29,264 bases of DNA from a virus, in the IMG/VR virus record IMGVR_UViG_3300042505_000155, positions 1 through 29,264 of that record; one strand, 5' to 3'. The notes below the pieces were generated by a model. It made no database searches and was not told where the DNA came from. It saw nothing but the letters and a program-made list of their open reading frames with translations. The translations under genes and the position numbers were made by a program. How positions within the stretch are numbered: the stretch's first letter is position 1; each line of letters starts with the position of its first letter. Shown here in pieces: positions 28,846 through 29,264 of the stretch.

Positions 28846-29264
28846 GTGACCAAGAACTTCACCCTCGCAGAACTGACTGCTACCAAAACAGGGCTTCCTA
28901 ACGCTTTACCCAAGCACTTGGAACCCAACCTCCGTGCGCTTGCAGAAAACGTCTTACAACCCACGAGAGATGCCTTAGGTGCGGTGAAAGTGACGAGTGC
29001 ATACCGCAGCCCTGCGGTGAATAGCAAAGTGGGAGGGGCAAAGACCTCGCAGCACGTACAGGCTCAAGCAGCCGACCTAAAGTTTGATGGTGGCAACGAT
29101 GTCTTGTTCCATTGGATTAAGGATAATTTAGACTTTGACCAACTCATTTGGGAATTTGGCAATGATACTGCGCCATCGTGGGTTCACGTTAGTTACTCAA
29201 GTAGCAAGAACCGAAAACAAATCCTAAAAGCAGTAAAGCACAATGGCAAAACCAAGTACCTCAC
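28846..29264 (+). CDS. M15 peptidase endolysin (partial, runs off window)
   Basis: At least 139 residues are present. The zinc-peptidase motifs of Peptidase_M15_3 are visible: SAYRSPAVNSKVGGAKTSQH (51-70, His70), QAQAADL with Asp77, and PSWVHVSYS with His114, giving a likely H-D-H zinc site. The Gly common in SxHxxGxAxD is replaced by Gln72-Ala73. The enzyme should cut peptidoglycan stem peptides (D-Ala-D-Ala or cross-links) during lysis. The start is GTG 28846, since upstream ATG 28821 meets a stop. No signal peptide is seen, so holin-dependent release fits. Confidence 0.85.
   Translation, partial: MTKNFTLAELTATKTGLPNALPKHLEPNLRALAENVLQPTRDALGAVKVTSAYRSPAVNSKVGGAKTSQHVQAQAADLKFDGGNDVLFHWIKDNLDFDQLIWEFGNDTAPSWVHVSYSSSKNRKQILKAVKHNGKTKYL

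Overview
The window looks like a contiguous piece of a tailed double-stranded DNA phage (siphovirus-like: tape measure, tail assembly chaperone, terminase, HK97-type capsid) infecting a member of the Bacteroidota. The evidence is: every supported gene is on the + strand; starts lack a Shine-Dalgarno sequence and sit behind A-rich leaders; two copies of the Bacteroidota -7 box TAnnTTTG are present; and the structural proteins belong to families I associate with Bacteroidota phages. No integrase, repressor, tRNA, CRISPR array or host gene was seen.

Layout. (1) About 1-7.4 kb is an early/replication region: an SSB-like protein, a RecA/DnaB-like ATPase, a DnaA-domain-IV-like HTH protein, a sigma-70-like factor, small hypotheticals, an orphan C5 cytosine methyltransferase and a RecE-like (PD-(D/E)XK) exonuclease. 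Many genes here start just after TAAAACCAATCAG or a variant. (2) About 7.4-10.6 kb is a tightly overlapping modification cassette: GT-B and GT-A glycosyltransferases, a SAM methyltransferase, a PP-loop/PAPS-reductase-like protein and an HNH nuclease. (3) About 10.6-12.1 kb holds terminase small and large subunits. (4) About 12.1-19.2 kb is a tail module: a tail assembly chaperone with a probable -1 frameshift, tail completion proteins, two large virion proteins and the tape measure. (5) About 19.2-25.8 kb is a head module placed after the tail: XkdF-like protease, scaffold, major capsid, probable tail tube, portal and head-tail connector. (6) About 25.8-29.3 kb carries a modular fibre with two carbohydrate-binding-like repeats and a LamG-like end, then small membrane (holin-like) proteins and an M15 peptidase endolysin cut by the window end.

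The strongest unexpected element is a near-perfect type I hammerhead ribozyme at 4435-4487, between a hypothetical gene and a 34-residue membrane peptide gene. All three stems and every core position fit the consensus except position 4 (C instead of U). Cleavage after C4481 would leave a 20-nt leader carrying the CCAATC motif directly before the peptide's ATG. Other points of interest are a T9 slippery run that joins the two halves of the tail chaperone, a short 'R-V-x-x-D-G-G-x-x-E-G-x-D-C-L' module found four times in three virion proteins, and two distant sites carrying GTGTAAA pairs with the same 23-bp spacing.

All functional calls come from reading motifs by eye. No database search was run.
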